This document shows positions 6,826-7,293 of a stretch of DNA of 7,293 nt, piece after piece. The notes beneath the pieces were generated by a model. The model saw only the letters and a list, made by a program, of their open reading frames with translations. It ran no database searches and had not been told where the DNA came from. The translations under genes and the position numbers were made by a program. This stretch comes from Euryarchaeota archaeon UBA111 (GTDB lineage Archaea > Thermoplasmatota > Poseidoniia > Poseidoniales > Poseidoniaceae), in NCBI GenBank assembly GCA_002506025.1, contig DAWS01000039.1, positions 2,949 to 10,241 on the forward strand, given 5' to 3'. How positions within the stretch are numbered: the stretch's first letter is position 1; every line of letters starts with the position of its first letter.

Positions 6826-7293
6826 TTAAGACAAGATATCTGTTAGTCTATCGTCGTCTCTAGCCTTTTTTATTGACCTAGCGATTCTTCTACCTGTCGA
6901 CATTCTTTCTTCATTGATGTCAGAGTATGGTGACCCGCCGATGAATGGGTTTGACCCGGCGACTATCCTAGCACTAATCTCGAATACTTTGAATTCAAGT
7001 TTATCGGTCACTATGGTCTCTAGGCAGAAAGGCCCAATCATGCCTCTGCTTTCCTCTTCCAAAACAAAGGATTCTGCGATTGTTCCCTCTGCCATCTCGA
7101 ATGCTCTGGGCAGCAAAGATTCACGAATCACAACCGGTTGATTACCAGTGACAACAAATGAGGGTTCGAGGCTCATTTCTCGTAAATCCCTGAGCGAACC
7201 TAATTTGTAAAATTCATCGACATTAGACTCATCTCTCCTATCCATCGAGAGTAGTTCTAGTCGGCCAAGATTTCTTCCAGCATATTTTCCTTT
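6826..7293 (-). CDS. purP: PurP, FAICAR synthetase (C-terminal part, 5' end off window)
   Basis: PurP is the archaeal ATP- and formate-dependent ligase that turns AICAR into FAICAR in purine biosynthesis, replacing the formyl-folate step of PurH. Only the last 155 residues are present, out of a usual length near 360. The frame is open through base 7293, so the Met at 7245 is internal, not the start. Residues just before it (LGRLELLS) continue into MDRRDESNVDEF, matching the family's 'LLGIDRRYESNVD' region. Other landmarks are GNQPVVIRESLLPRAFEMAE, GMIGPFCLETIV, EFKVFEISARIVAGSNPFIG and GGSPYS, the end of the ATP-grasp fold with its metal-binding Glu and Asn. The stop TAA at 6828-6826 directly abuts the TGA of the convergent coiled-coil gene. 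Confidence 0.93.
   Translation of the reverse strand, partial: KGKYAGRNLGRLELLSMDRRDESNVDEFYKLGSLRDLREMSLEPSFVVTGNQPVVIRESLLPRAFEMAEGTIAESFVLEEESRGMIGPFCLETIVTDKLEFKVFEISARIVAGSNPFIGGSPYSDINEERMSTGRRIARSIKKARDDDRLTDILS

Noticed and set aside
6826..7245. A complete 139-residue protein starting at ATG 7245
   Set aside because: The frame stays open to the window edge, and both the upstream residues and the rest match the interior of PurP, so this is a truncated view of a longer gene.

Overview
The window reads as archaeal, most likely from the Thermoplasmatota and plausibly a marine Group II/Poseidoniales-type genome. The evidence is the archaeal-only version of the early shikimate pathway (ADH synthase plus type II 3-dehydroquinate synthase), a GHMP-family shikimate kinase and the archaeal purine enzyme PurP. 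The narrower lineage is inferred from overall look (moderate GC, tight packing, a membrane-anchored coiled-coil protein) and is not proven.

Positions 1-4940 hold one tightly packed block on the minus strand, read right to left: ADH synthase (4940-4143), 3-dehydroquinate synthase II (4133-3120), archaeal shikimate kinase (3118-2219), chorismate synthase (2172-1090) and an aspartate kinase that runs off the left edge (about 1121 to <1). Gaps are 9, 1 and 46 bases, and the last pair overlaps, so this looks like a single operon. It makes biochemical sense. ADH synthase condenses aspartate semialdehyde with a 6-deoxy-ketofructose phosphate, and aspartate kinase starts the route to aspartate semialdehyde. 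The operon therefore couples supply of a precursor to the first two steps, to shikimate phosphorylation and to the final step making chorismate. Genes for dehydroquinate dehydratase, shikimate dehydrogenase and EPSP synthase are not in the window.

Positions 4941-5061 are a 121-base divergent intergenic region. Its only clear element is a Shine-Dalgarno-like AGGAG for the aro operon.

Positions 5062-6825 encode, on the plus strand, a 587-residue protein of unknown function: one N-terminal membrane segment, a long charged helix/coiled coil, a beta-type domain, a second coil, a second copy of that domain, and an acidic tail. Coil end plus domain form an ungapped 164-residue duplication that is about 82% identical in protein. 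In its core 23 of 44 codons have changed silently. This is the least explained object in the window.

Positions 6826-7293 hold the C-terminal 155 residues of PurP (archaeal purine biosynthesis) on the minus strand. Its stop codon directly abuts the stop of the coiled-coil gene. No mobile element, CRISPR array, tRNA or rRNA was seen.
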